Of a stretch of 64,000 bases of DNA, positions 13,237-24,729 are shown one piece after another (position 1 is the stretch's first letter; each line of letters begins with the position of its first letter). Where the stretch lies: positions 682,001 through 746,000 of the forward strand of contig VTFK01000122.1 in the NCBI GenBank assembly GCA_009617715.1, read 5' to 3'. The translations under genes and the position numbers were made by a program. A model generated the notes under the pieces. It was not told where the DNA came from, made no database searches, and worked only from the letters and a program-made list of their open reading frames with translations. Source of the DNA: Plectrocnemia conspersa. Lineage: Eukaryota; Arthropoda; Insecta; Trichoptera; Polycentropodidae.

Positions 13237-13293
13237 CCGCCGGCCGGCGGAAATTATTTAATTAATAAAAAAAAATATTAATTAAATAATTTC
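13237..13293. repeat. GC palindrome fused to a perfect AT hairpin
   Basis: CCGCCGGCCGGCGG at 13,237-13,250 is a perfect 14-bp palindrome of only G and C in very AT-rich DNA. It runs directly into a perfect 18-bp inverted repeat: 13,250-13,267 (GAAATTATTTAATTAATA) and 13,276-13,293, around eight A residues. The junction of two foldback structures suggests an insertion end or a replication-borne rearrangement. Confidence 0.75.
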
Positions 13294-13294
13294 A

Positions 13295-14850
13295 AGCTTC
13301 CGAGAAAGTGTGCATATTTTTAATAATTGAACCAAACACATTCGGAAAGGTTTCTTATTTGAGTGTCTTCTTTATTACTTAAGCAAAAATATGGCGAATT
13401 CGAGTGTTAAAAATTTGTAAACAATTTTGTAGTATTTCCAGATCTCTATTAAAACATGAACCCGCCTTTACTAATGCAAAGTAATAAAAATGTCAGTAGT
13501 TTGAAACCTTTTAAAAATATTTAAACAAATTAAATTTTATATATAAAAAAAAGGCTTAATATAACACTAGTTCCCATTTCAAATATTGATATCCCGTGAA
13601 CTGGTGATAGAACAGAATTATTGAATTGGTGACATTTTCATATCTTCTTGAGCAGTAAGTCTTCATCTTTTCTGATGCAGATTTTCAAGTATCGTCGTTT
13701 TTGAGAAAATAATAATAATTATTTTGAATAACTTGAGCAAGAACTATCGCTTGTGACTTTCGTGATATTTGTTGTCAAGCAACTATAAAAATAAAATAAA
13801 AATAAATTCAAGGCAGTCTGTGTTTTGCTGGTCCTTCGATCCCCGATAAGATTATCTTTCCGCGGGGGGTAAGGTAGTATGAATAAGAAGAAAAATTGAA
13901 GTTAATAATATTATTAGTATAAAATGTTGAGCTTATTCCACATAGAGTTGTGAGTTGCGATTGTCGGACTATTACAGTTTTTAAATAATCGTTCTATTCC
14001 GCATAAGCACATTGAAATATATTGAGCCATTTTTGCCACAACAAAAATATATTTAAACAGCAGCTAAAGATGTTTGCCACGTTTCAACCTCAGGTGTTGG
14101 TGAGTTACGTCGTCCTCGATTCAATTTTATGACTGTTACATTTTTATTGTAATTAAAATTAAAAAAAAAATGTTTTAGTCAAAACCTGTGCTTTTAAAAA
14201 TAAAAATAAATATTGTGTAAGTGTATAACTGCAGCGGATTTTATACATGTATGTATGTGTGCGATCCTTTTATTAACAATTTTGATTTTAATAATCTGCG
14301 GCAAAATTAATATTATATTGTCAACCTTCGTGAACAACTAACTGCGGAGAAAATAATTAAAAAGACTTGTTTTATTAAAGTGTGTTTTTTAAGATAAAAA
14401 AACATCTTTTTTGAGGCGCGTCGATTTTACTGATTTTATGCAAAGATAAAGAAAGTGGTACGCAAGATAAACCTCTTGAGAATGCCAAAGCACATTTCTG
14501 GCGAGAAGTCAGAAAAATCTCAATTTATCTCAGCGTTATTGCATAAATATATTATTGTCTCTTTATTTTTGTATTAACAACACTGGACATAACGAAAACA
14601 ATGATGATATAATCTATATAAAGCTCGACTTGAAAAAAAAACATTGCTGGATATTATAAAAAAAATATGCTATGCTCTGAAAAAAACGGGTTATATAATA
14701 TTGCAATTTAAAATAACTGCTAGTTTATAAGCGGTCAATTAACTTAACTAATTTAATTCATTTAATATCATAAAAAAAATATATTTAATATGCGAATATG
14801 AGAGATATGTTAAAAACATAATTATATATACTGTATTATAGATAAGATTT
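13295..14850. other. Gene-free AT-rich stretch
   Basis: No gene, RNA gene or confident repeat was found. TTCGATCCCCG near 13,835 resembles a tRNA T-arm, but no tRNA fold surrounds it. Confidence 0.5.
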
Positions 14851-14851
14851 A

Positions 14852-15118
14852 CTAAAAGCTCATATCTGTAAAACCGTTTCCAAAAAGAAAGCAGGCTGTT
14901 TTATACACATCGCTTTCGGTTGCATCTGTAACAAAAGCGGATGGCAATAATGGACCATTAGAGCTATTCTCCATCCGCGGAGTTTCCCGCAAACCATCGA
15001 TTTTCCACATGAACCTCGCCATGGGGGTTGAAATGCAGCGAGACCAGTTCACGCCGGAACATCACGCGGAGAACACGTCCACCAAAAGCTCCTCTCAGCG
15101 AAATTCGATCGCGAATTT
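14852..15118 (-). other. Unassigned GC-richer minus-strand open frames
   Basis: A patch of ordinary base composition stands out from its AT-rich surroundings. On the minus strand two overlapping frames have balanced protein-like composition. One contains RGAFGGRVLRVMFRREL and FNPHGEVHVENRWFAGNS and ends in TAG near 14,967. The other runs to 14,852 and contains NGPLLPSAFVTDATESDVYK. A splice-acceptor-like sequence, TTTTGTTACAG, precedes an ATG near 14,922 on that strand. This could be a real exon with its frame set by splicing, or part of a dead transposon. I do not recognise a family. Confidence 0.25.
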
Positions 15119-15124
15119 ATAAAG

Positions 15125-18100
15125 CGAATTCAAAAATACATTAAAAAAATAATTAATTACAAAAACAGTTACAATGTAAAACTGAAAAATAATAAGTGAA
15201 ATAATAGATTTTTTTATAATTTTATTTTATAAGTTTTAAAGTCAAAATCACCTGTTGCACCCTCCAGCGCTTTGTAGTTAAAGTAAGTCTTACTATTATA
15301 TATTTAACTATTTTTTTTATATTTAATATAATTCATAAATATTTTTTATTTTTATTAAATAAATTAAAAGTATCGATAATATATTCTCTATGATTGAGGA
15401 TAGTAAAAAACATTATTATTGAATTTTTTCAATTTTTTTTATATTTGTATATATCTTTTAATTGTCATTTGGAATTATTTTAATTTCGTTTGTGTAATAA
15501 ATAATAAAAATTATACCGAGAAAATAAAAAATAAACACTGGTAGTTAAGATTAATTTTTAAATGCCTGTTATTAATAAAGGAGGAAAAACTTTAAATTAA
15601 TTTATAGTTATATATTGATAAATGCCAATTAATCATATTTATACGATTTATATGGTTAAATATGCATTTAATTTGTCAAGGTCAAGAACAATAGTTTTTC
15701 TATAGAGGCAAAACTATAATAAAATCATTAGAAAGGCAAAAATATATGATAGCTTACTAATTATCATAAAAAATATTTTTACAATATGAAATACATGTTT
15801 TATTATTTTTTAAATAATTGTAAAAATATTAAAATCAATAATTAGAAGGTTAGCAATAAAATAATAATAAAATAACAGATTTTGTTTTATTAAAAAAACT
15901 CAATAAATACAATATTCAGTACTAACATAATATTTTTACTATATTTAAAATAAAATAAAAACTTATATTTATTAAAAATGACATAAATACGATTTTTTTG
16001 TTTTAACTTGATTCCTACATTAACGTTATAAAGTATATTTCACCTAATTTAAAATAAATTAAATTTTAATATATTAATATAAAATAAAATTTCCCTTAAG
16101 CGTATTTTTTAAAATTGAAGCACTATAATTTACGTTAATAAATTTTTTTAATAAAGAATATATAGTTTTTATTACAAAAAAGTTACATTATCATGTTTTT
16201 TTTCTTTAAATGACATTTTGCGAATAATTAAATCGTTTTACTTAATTCATATACGTATGTTAATTTATATAAAAAAATAGTAGGCCTTTAAACTTAAAAT
16301 TATTTTTAATTATATACAGTATCATTTTATAATATTTTTTTAATAATAACTGGCTGTGTTATCTGACTTGGTTGAGTCTTACCTTTAAAGCCTAATATAT
16401 TTTAAACATATTACTGCCTATAATTTAGTTCTATTTGATCGTAATAAGGCAACAAAAATAACCGTATTTTTGAAGCAAAGGTTAGCGTGATTGTCTAAAA
16501 TTGCTTTATACATTCAAATTGATGTATATTATTAGGTTAATAAATTATTTCGAAAATTCGATATCGTAAAATGGTTGTAGATATTTATTTTAAGAGAAAT
16601 ATGAAAATCATATAAACAGTTCCTGATTTAATAATTTAAATAAAATTAAACAGAATATTATATCTACTTGTAGGATAAACTCAATTAATATTTATTTAAC
16701 TTCCTTAAATTTCTAGCTGTAGAAATCAATTAATTATTTATGTTTCAGTTCACATTCTTAAAAGTAAAAATACATTAAAATATTTGCTAAAATTTATTAG
16801 GCTTATCGCAACATCGGAGCGAAAAATTCTCGAAAAATCGTGCATTTCACCAATTCGTGCCGAACCTTATTTTTTCGCTTGGTTGACTCCGTTTAGGGTC
16901 CTATTTTTTCTGAGTTATGCGAGACAATATGAGGAAATGGTGACAAAAGGCGACGTTGGATCTTTTGAATGTTTGTATAAAGTGCCATAGATATATGATG
17001 CAATAAATAATTTAGGGAAATATATAAGCGACCAGAAAGCATTTTTAATAATTAAAGGTGAACCATTTTTCTAGTAAAAATATACACCCTCTTCGTGGAA
17101 TTATTACACTGTCCCTTACGAAATTTATTACTCACAGGAATGTGACTGTTATGCGTATAAATACTTACCTTGAAATAATTATGTTTCACTGGAATGCCAT
17201 CAAATCTCCTACGCTAAACCACTACATTCCCATATATAGTAATATATTAAATATAATATGTGTCACTTCTGGTTTATAAATAAGACATGTACATATAATG
17301 ATCCGAGCAAAGCAATTTATATTTCTAAAAATCACGTATTATATTGAATTGAATCGAAAGTTTTACAAATGTAAGATTAGTAATAAGAATTTTCAATTCT
17401 TTCCACATGTCTAAGTTATGAATGTGCAGTGTTATATAGTTGGAATGTTGGAATGGTTGCAGATTTTGAGGAGATGCCCTTTATTTTGTGATTGATAATT
17501 CATGAGTAAGCTGTAAGTGAAATCAGTAGAATTTGTGATTATAAATATACGCCTGGGCGGGCACGTCTCGGCTATCTCTTCTTTGAAGATCTCGAAACGG
17601 GAAAGTATAAATTTATATTACATGCAAATATGTGATAATATTTTATTAATGCTCTTTTGAAGTCGGAAGGCGGTAGATGATTCGAAGCTGAAAATAACTA
17701 TAGTTTTAACGTCGTACATAAACCCATTTGAGAGTAGAATCCCAAATCGACTTTTCGAGATCAATCGTTATTTCTTTGACATAAATTCTCATAGGATGGT
17801 ATCATCATATATGCATCAGTATATTTATATTTTGGGTAAATATAGATCGGTTTGTTTAGACTCTGATTTGAGAAAGAAAATCGATTTCTATAAAGTTGTT
17901 TTCTATATTTTCAATAAAGCTAATATCCTATTTATATTTGCCTGTATTCCAAAAATAAACTTTTTATCACAGAAAAAGAATTCGGGATTGGATCCTTATG
18001 TTTACGATTTATGTAGTATCTATATATATTTTCACTAGTGTGTAAATGCTTAGTATAAGCGTTTATTTTCAAGTTCAAATTACAAAGGTTAATATATTAT

Positions 18101-18630
18101 TTAAAGGTATAACAGTTGAAATACATACGTAATGTGTCACTCGGAAAGTCTTCGTCATATTAAAAATGGAATTTAAGTCATAACGCTTTCATGTGACTGC
18201 TTGGCTAGAATTGATCTAACGTTCGAAGTGGAAGCGGCTTCTTTTTGTTACGAACGGAAGTTGAAGTGATGCTTGGAATGTGATTTTCTATGGCGGTGTT
18301 CAAGGTTATGAACAATAAGAGAAAAGGGAGGTAATCAACCATTCTTGTTACTTTTGCATACTTGACTAATTTTGATTTCAGACGTAATATGATATATGAC
18401 GAAACTGATTTTCATTTCCTTAGTCTTTTTTGATAATGGTCGAATATCTTTGAAATTAATAGATTCTTTCGTTCCTTTTGGACAATCCGCTCGTGTAGGA
18501 GGCGAAAATATCGTTTCATTATTTTACTGTGTTTGCTACAGATTATTATTGTGAAGATTTCAAGCTCGCCGGTTAGGACCATTTATATTATATTATTGAA
18601 CACAAAACACTTATTTTATATATAGCAAAC
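15125..18630. other. Gene-free AT-rich stretch
   Basis: This is very AT-rich, especially 15,120-16,780. Frames of 60-80 codons at 16,784, 17,058 and 17,796 lack recognisable domains and good start context. GC-richer patches near 17,545-17,605 and 18,185-18,300 have no readable coding frame. Confidence 0.5.
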
Positions 18631-18639
18631 AACAAATAA

Positions 18640-19115
18640 ATACTTAATACGACCGGAAACAAAGTTTACGCGGCAGAACCTTAGCGGCTCACCATCTTAA
18701 GGCTGTAGTCATCATCCTCAGTACCCCATTTCATGAATGCAGCTCTAGAGCTGCTGCCTCTAGGAGCACTGATAAATATTGACATAGTTTCCAGACTGTC
18801 TCTTTAAGGAAGGCCACTCTCCGTGAATTCAGAAATAGAGGCCACAGTCTCTAGGGGTCTTGATAAAGGGTCTCTTTCCGACGAATTCCTTGAATAGAGT
18901 CCGAACGTTTATGTCGAAATTTCATATGCAATGGGGCGGTCGGCCAAGGACGGTAGCTTAACAAATTGTAACATGCTATGGTGGTTTGATAAGGAGCTTG
19001 CAATAAAGAGCAGACGAGCCAATGGTCAAAAATTTAAAATACCCTGTCCTTACTTAGTAAAGAAGGGATGTGTCTCAAACCATTTTGAAACTTGTGCTAA
19101 GCTAAAAATTAAGAA
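18640..19115. repeat. GC-richer repeat-like island with 16-bp palindrome
   Basis: This island has ordinary base composition in AT-rich DNA. GCAGCTCTAGAGCTGC at 18,739-18,754 is a perfect palindrome. Inside is a diverged internal duplication: GTCTCTTTAAGGAAGGCC ... GAATTCAGAAATAGAGGCC (about 18,798-18,845) against GTCTCTTTCCGACGAATTCC ... GAATAGAGTCC (about 18,868-18,903). The plus frame at 18,931-19,170 includes LWWFDKELAIKSRRANGQK and ends in an AT-rich tail. No family is recognised. The mixture looks like the end of a transposable element. Confidence 0.4.
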
Positions 19116-19653
19116 GGTCTTATCGAAATTTTATTTTAATTTTAATATTACTAAAATTTTAATAATTTGAATAATGCAAACATTTATAATCGATATTTTA
19201 GGCACCACTTTAAAGTGATTCCTAAAACGTCGTTATTTTATTTAGAGTAGCAAATGGTCGCCATTGTGTCGGCATGTTTACGAACGGAACGGTTACGAAT
19301 GTAAAACATATGCCATACAAATATTTATAAATTTATATATTTTTCATAAATTTAATTTGTTATATAACTGAGTGATTTTTTATAATAATATTTACTACTT
19401 AAAAAACCGTTGTAAAATCAACTGGTAATACAATAAAGAATAGTATATTGCTCGAAAATTACCCCTAAGTAATACACTTTTTTATTATTATATTTCGTTA
19501 ATTTATTTTACATATTTTTTATATATTTATGAAATTTCAATTCAGAGGGTCTTGATATTTTAAATAAAATTATTAAGAAATATTTTTTGTTATGTTCCAT
19601 TATTTCGTACTCTTAAATTATTTTACAAATATTTTTATTTTTGAATTATATTT

Positions 19654-19704
19654 GGGGTACCTCAAAACAGTGAAAGATCGTCCACCGTACATGTACGGCG
19701 ATAC
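19654..19704 (+). repeat. 51-bp conserved block with palindrome, copy 1
   Basis: The block begins GGGGTACCTCAAAACAGTGA and ends CGGCGATAC. It recurs at 23,336-23,386 with only two differences by eye (49 of 51 identical), while flanking DNA is unrelated beyond a few bases. The perfect palindrome CCGTACATGTACGG lies at 19,685-19,698. Such sharp, high identity suggests a transposon end or a functional structural element. Confidence 0.8.
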
Positions 19705-19936
19705 AGCTTAAAGGGTTTAGTTATTAACTATCTTTGTCTAGATAATCAAATTATTAGGAAATAACATACATTTTTTAACAATAAATTAAAATCAGAAATT
19801 CTATATATGCTAATAAAGAATAATTGTAATTAAAAAATTTCTTATATTATGCAGTTATCAGAGAAATTATTTTTAAATTCTTCATAATCATTAAACAATC
19901 AACAAAAAGCTCTTATATATTATATCTTTTAATGAA

Positions 19937-19996
19937 ATGTATTTAATTAAATATATTTTAACTGTATTTAATGTATTTAATTAAATATATTTTAAC
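19937..19996 (+). repeat. Short perfect tandem duplication, 34-bp offset
   Basis: A 26-bp sequence starting ATGTATTTAATTAAATATAT at 19,937-19,962 is repeated without change at 19,971-19,996. This is a recent slippage-type duplication. Confidence 0.8.
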
Positions 19997-22900
19997 AAAT
20001 CATAAGAATTTTCTTACGTAAGCTTAAAAATACGGGAAAATTATGTAAACATTATTGTATGTTTAAATGTTTTCTCAAGCGTGCGTGTATAAAATTCTGA
20101 AATTAATTATTTAAAAAATATATAAATAGATATAGCTAAATATTGTATATTTTTATAATTTTATAAATTGGTTAAAGTCTGTTAATATTGTTTATTCTAC
20201 AACATAATGACGGTAAGGTTTGTTTACCATCAACTTTTCAGAAATTAAGTAATAATATAATAAATTTAGATTAAATATTATATTTCACAATTATAATTTA
20301 GCAGTATTAATCTATGGATCATAAAAAATTATATTTTTTATTTTTCTTGCGTCATAAAGTCGGAATTAGTAAACATGATTAATTGTATATTTAAATTTTA
20401 AAATGTAAAGTTAATAAACTAATGCATGTTTTAGTAATAATAAAAATGTATCTCAAGAGTATATTATCCATTTAAAAAATACCTAAATTCACGCGTAGTA
20501 AGTAAATAAATGAATATAAGTTTTTTATGTTTATAGATACGAAGATGTTTGTAAATATATTAAATTAAATATTTATAAAATAAGTATATGAAATAATACT
20601 GTCTGAAATTATAAAATACAACATTATTATTTTTACGTTTGAATGCTTTTTTTATTTAATTAAATTGTGTATTATGAATAAATTATATAGATATTTTTTT
20701 ATATACTCTCCATCGATTATTTAATGGAACGAAAATAGTATATGCATAATATTGGTATATATTAAAGCTTCTAATGACGCTTTTTTTTAATGAATATAAT
20801 AATTACAAGCATATCACATCACGTTAACTTTTTAGTTATTCTGCAGTATCATAACATTAATTGATTTTTATAAAAGCTGAACACATTATTAAAATATTCA
20901 GACACAAAGTAAACATTAGCTTAATTGATGTCTACTGTCTGGAAAAACACAACTAAGGTGTATATATATATATTAAAATATAATATTTATTTTCAGATGT
21001 TTTACCGCTTAACATAAATTGATTAAATAAAAATATAAAGAAAATTTATTCACATCGTAAAATATACAGGTGGCGAAAATTTATCGTTTAAACGCGTTAC
21101 AGTTAGAAAACGAAGCATATGATGTTTATTCACTCATCTGCTCATTTCCTTATTCTAATTTAATAAATAAACACCCACATACCGGCGAATGCTGTAATAT
21201 TTAAAAAAATATACTATATGCAAAATAAATATTGTGTATAGATTCCATCCATGGAGAATGCTAATTAAAAACGATTCGATACATATAAACAAACAGGACA
21301 ATAAGCTCTATATACAAAGCTGCGAATTCTTTCAACATACTCCAATATGAAATATTATATTTTTCCTTTTTATATTGTGTTATTTTTGTATATTTTTCCA
21401 GAGAGATGACAAAAATTCTATTATCTCGCTAAAGTTGACCGTTGATAAGAATTTATCTCAGGGTGAAAATTCTATTTTCGTTACTTCAATCTCTGGCGTT
21501 GATCTATTCTTTTAGTCGCAGTCTTACGAATAATACGATTGTGACCCAGTTATACCATAAGACCTTTCTCCCTAACGAATCTTACTCATAAATATGCATT
21601 TTGATATGCCTATATAAAATTAAAAGGGCAATTTTTTTGTGAAAGATGCTCTCGGAAAAAAGTGTGTATCTAAATCCAGCGTTGTAATAAATTTAGATAT
21701 ATAATGGAATAGAAAAAATATAAGCTATTCCAAAAAAATATATCAATGCCACCCTTTCGTAATGCGAAAATGTCAATATATTCTTGCGGAGGAAGTATAA
21801 AATATGTATATACAGTATACTACTGGTATCATAACATGGAATCCTTATATTATTATTCAGACATCTAAAAATATATTAGTTAGATTTTTTCATGTTGAAT
21901 TATTGCCACATTTAATTACCACCATTTTTATTAATGTATGTTTTTGATGCCCATTCAATTTAAAATGATTAAAGTAAATGTCATCAATAAAATATATTAT
22001 ACCCTTTTTATTGTTACTGACTAATTTCAGGTTCTATTGTATTTATATATTTCCTACATTAACGATAAAGTTGAGATAAAAAATCTTGTATTTTAAAAAT
22101 TATAATATTAAAAAAAATGAGCTTTGACATAATATTTTTTTCTTAAATTGTTTTTCCCCTAAATACAATAACAAATAAATTTTCATATTTTTTCTATTGC
22201 CAAACGCCAAGCGCACGTTTTAATTTAAAAACTCATTACATGCGATAAAAATGTATTAATTTAATTATAATTTAATATAAATTTTATACTGATTTATTAT
22301 TGACGAAACAATTTAATAGTTATTTTTATCAATCCACCGAATCTAAAAAATTTTCGTAGATTAAAAATTAATATAATGTTGTAGTTTTAAGAACATACGA
22401 TTATTGTAATTATTTTTTAAATAAAAATTTTAACCTTTTATTATATACTTATTAATAAAAAAGATTTTTCATTGTTGTAAAATACAAAAAAAATACAAAA
22501 AAAAATACAAAAAAAATTATTAATTGTAAAAAAAAATATTACTGCTAATTAGAAACAAGAATTAATGTAAAATATACAGTTTTTTTTTATTGTTTTTTTT
22601 TTTAAATATTTTTGTGCTTTTAAAAGATGCGATACATCAATAAAACCTGTATAATTAACAGTTATTTTTTTAAACAATTATTATGTCCATGACATGTATT
22701 TATTTATATTTGTTTTATTAATGACATTATTGGCAATTCAAAAATATAATATTTTGATCATAAGGCTTTATAATATCTTACTTTTATTGTAAAAAAATTA
22801 AATACTTGTAGTATATATACATCTATTCAATTTTTTCTTGAAAAAATGTGGGTTTAAACAAGAAAGAGACAAACAAAACAAAACATAATAGAAATCTTTA

Positions 22901-23330
22901 TGTAGGAACACCCAAGAATAATATCACAATATCCACAAAGACTGAAAGCCATTAAATATTCTAAATTAAAACAAAAACTCTTTAAACCCATTCTCGAGGT
23001 TCAATCCTCACGCATAGAAAACATTTTCATGGCTCTGCATGAGATAGCATTGTTACGTATAAATGTATCCTTTGTCATTATCGGATAGTCACCTATAAAT
23101 GACCATATTTATGTTACAAACCAGATGCGGTGCTAAATATTTATATATATTATTCGGCATTTTTGATTTTTTTGATATCAATTAAGATTCTCTTAATAAT
23201 TTTTATAATATGAATATAATTTTTTTAATGTTGATTTAATTCCTACTCTTTAATCTATTATTTTCCATAGAAATTATATCAATATAAAGTTTTTTTTATT
23301 ATTTTTTAGTTACATATGTAAATATATAAA
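19997..23330. other. Gene-free AT-rich stretch
   Basis: No gene or RNA is recognised. Low-complexity A runs spaced as ATACAAAAAAA occur near 22,484-22,545. A tRNA-T-arm-like GGTTCAATCCTC near 23,001 has no supporting fold. Confidence 0.5.
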
Positions 23331-23335
23331 TATCT

Positions 23336-23386
23336 GGGGTACCTCAAAACAGTGAAAGATCTACCACCGTACATGTACGGCGATAC
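23336..23386 (+). repeat. 51-bp conserved block with palindrome, copy 2
   Basis: This is the second copy of the block at 19,654-19,704, in the same orientation and 3.68 kb downstream. The palindrome CCGTACATGTACGG lies at 23,367-23,380. The downstream sequence has no similarity to the downstream flank of copy 1, so the homology stops abruptly. Confidence 0.8.
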
Positions 23387-23790
23387 TTCACAAAGGATTA
23401 AGACTTGACTCAGATGATGAATAGAAATCAGAGATCAGAGAGACTTGATTTTTACTTGTTTTATTGTGTATAGGTATAATTTTTTATTTGTACAATTAAC
23501 TGTATATCAAATAGCTTTTCGGCTACTCGCCCTAAAAATATACTAATACATAATTCTTAAAATTTTTAAATGAAATATTAACAAAAAAATAATAATTTCA
23601 TCAGCGTAGGAAATATATTAAGAGCCTAATTTTGATGATTTTTTTATATTATATTAAATTAAAACAACTATCTTTCAGATTTGATGCTGCTATGGTATTA
23701 TATAGGATACTTAAATTTGTTCCATTTGATAAATACATGTGATTTTTTTGTATTTACTAGTAGCATATTATGCAATAAATAAATTCCGAT

Positions 23791-24110
23791 GCATATCATG
23801 TATCGTTGTCGTTTAACGACGATGATTGATGTTATAAAAATATATAGATTGTCATGTTTTTTTTTATCTTTAAATTTGTCGCAACCAACCATAATCGTCA
23901 CACTACAATAAGTTGTTCTACGTATCGTTGTCGTTCAACGACGATGATTAATGTTAAAAAATATATTTATACATTATATTGTTATTTATTTATATTTAGA
24001 TTTATCGTGATCATCACGCTGAAATCAGTTGTACAAAACCTATAAATCAGGGGTATAACAACTTATGGCTTTCCCAAACATAATGAAGTTCAATAGAACA
24101 AAAGCTTTGC
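23791..24110 (+). repeat. CGTTGTCGTTCAACGACG repeat family, tandem pair
   Basis: Two diverged units stand in tandem, about 23,791-23,918 and 23,919-24,110. Each begins TATCGTTGTCGTTYAACGAC and GATGATTRATGTTA. Both carry an AT-rich middle and then a second block; in the first this reads TTGTCGCAACCAACCATAAT and in the second it is more diverged. GTCGTT-C-AACGAC is a compact hairpin. A third copy lies at 27,271-27,480, and homology there extends past CAAACATAATGAAGTTCAA / CAAATAAGATAAAGTTCAA. On the minus strand copies 1 and 3 share the peptide words IMVG, DK and IIVV.RQR, which hints at decay from a coding element. Confidence 0.7.
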
Positions 24111-24373
24111 CGAAAGCAATTAACGTTAAAAAGGGATGTATGTGCCGACCATTTTGACCCTTAAAAACGCAACCCACAAATATCGTCTCCGAACGAGTTG
24201 GTAGTTAACCACCTTGCTGAATAAAATTAACATATTTTAACGACCAAAATACTATTTAAAATTATAATGTTTGTCAGATTAGTTACTTAGCAATTATTTG
24301 TTATTGTTTAATTCATTTTGCAATAATTATAAAATGTTAGTTTTATATCAGATATTGAGGTAAATCAGTAGAT

Positions 24374-24725
24374 ACAAAGAGAGAAGCGGCAGCTTCTGTG
24401 ATCTTTAATGGTTTAAAGTTGAGTCGGCCATCTCTTGGTTTCAATCAGTTTGGGTGCTTTGAGCTTCGAAGTAGATGTTCAAGTATGAATTTCAGTAGAA
24501 AAAGTTTCTGAAAAAGTCTCAATAAAGTTTTTAGACGCAGTGTCAGAGAGAAACTGATTAGTGGCTGCCTGCGTTTCCGTATTTATTTCAATATTTCGCT
24601 CTTTCTTGCTAAGACGACTAATTGCGAAAGTGTGGTGTGTTTTTTTCATACAAATTACGGTTGCCCGCTAGAGTAGATTAGAAATTTCCGTTTTGGGGGC
24701 AATCTCGAGTGCACGCCTTTTCTGA
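24374..24725 (+). repeat. Dispersed repeat family, copy 1 (other at 37.0 kb)
   Basis: This matches 37,025-37,355 in the same orientation. Shared words are AGAGAGAAGCGGCAGCTTCTG near the 5' end, GTGTCAGA in the middle, and GGCAATC(T/C)CGA(G/A)TGCACG at the 3' end, with many small insertions and deletions. It is strongly diverged and carries no readable frame. Confidence 0.65.
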
Positions 24726-24729
24726 TTTA

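Noticed and set aside
13826..13846. TTCGATCCCCG, tRNA T-arm-like
   Set aside because: No D-arm, anticodon arm or acceptor stem could be placed around it.
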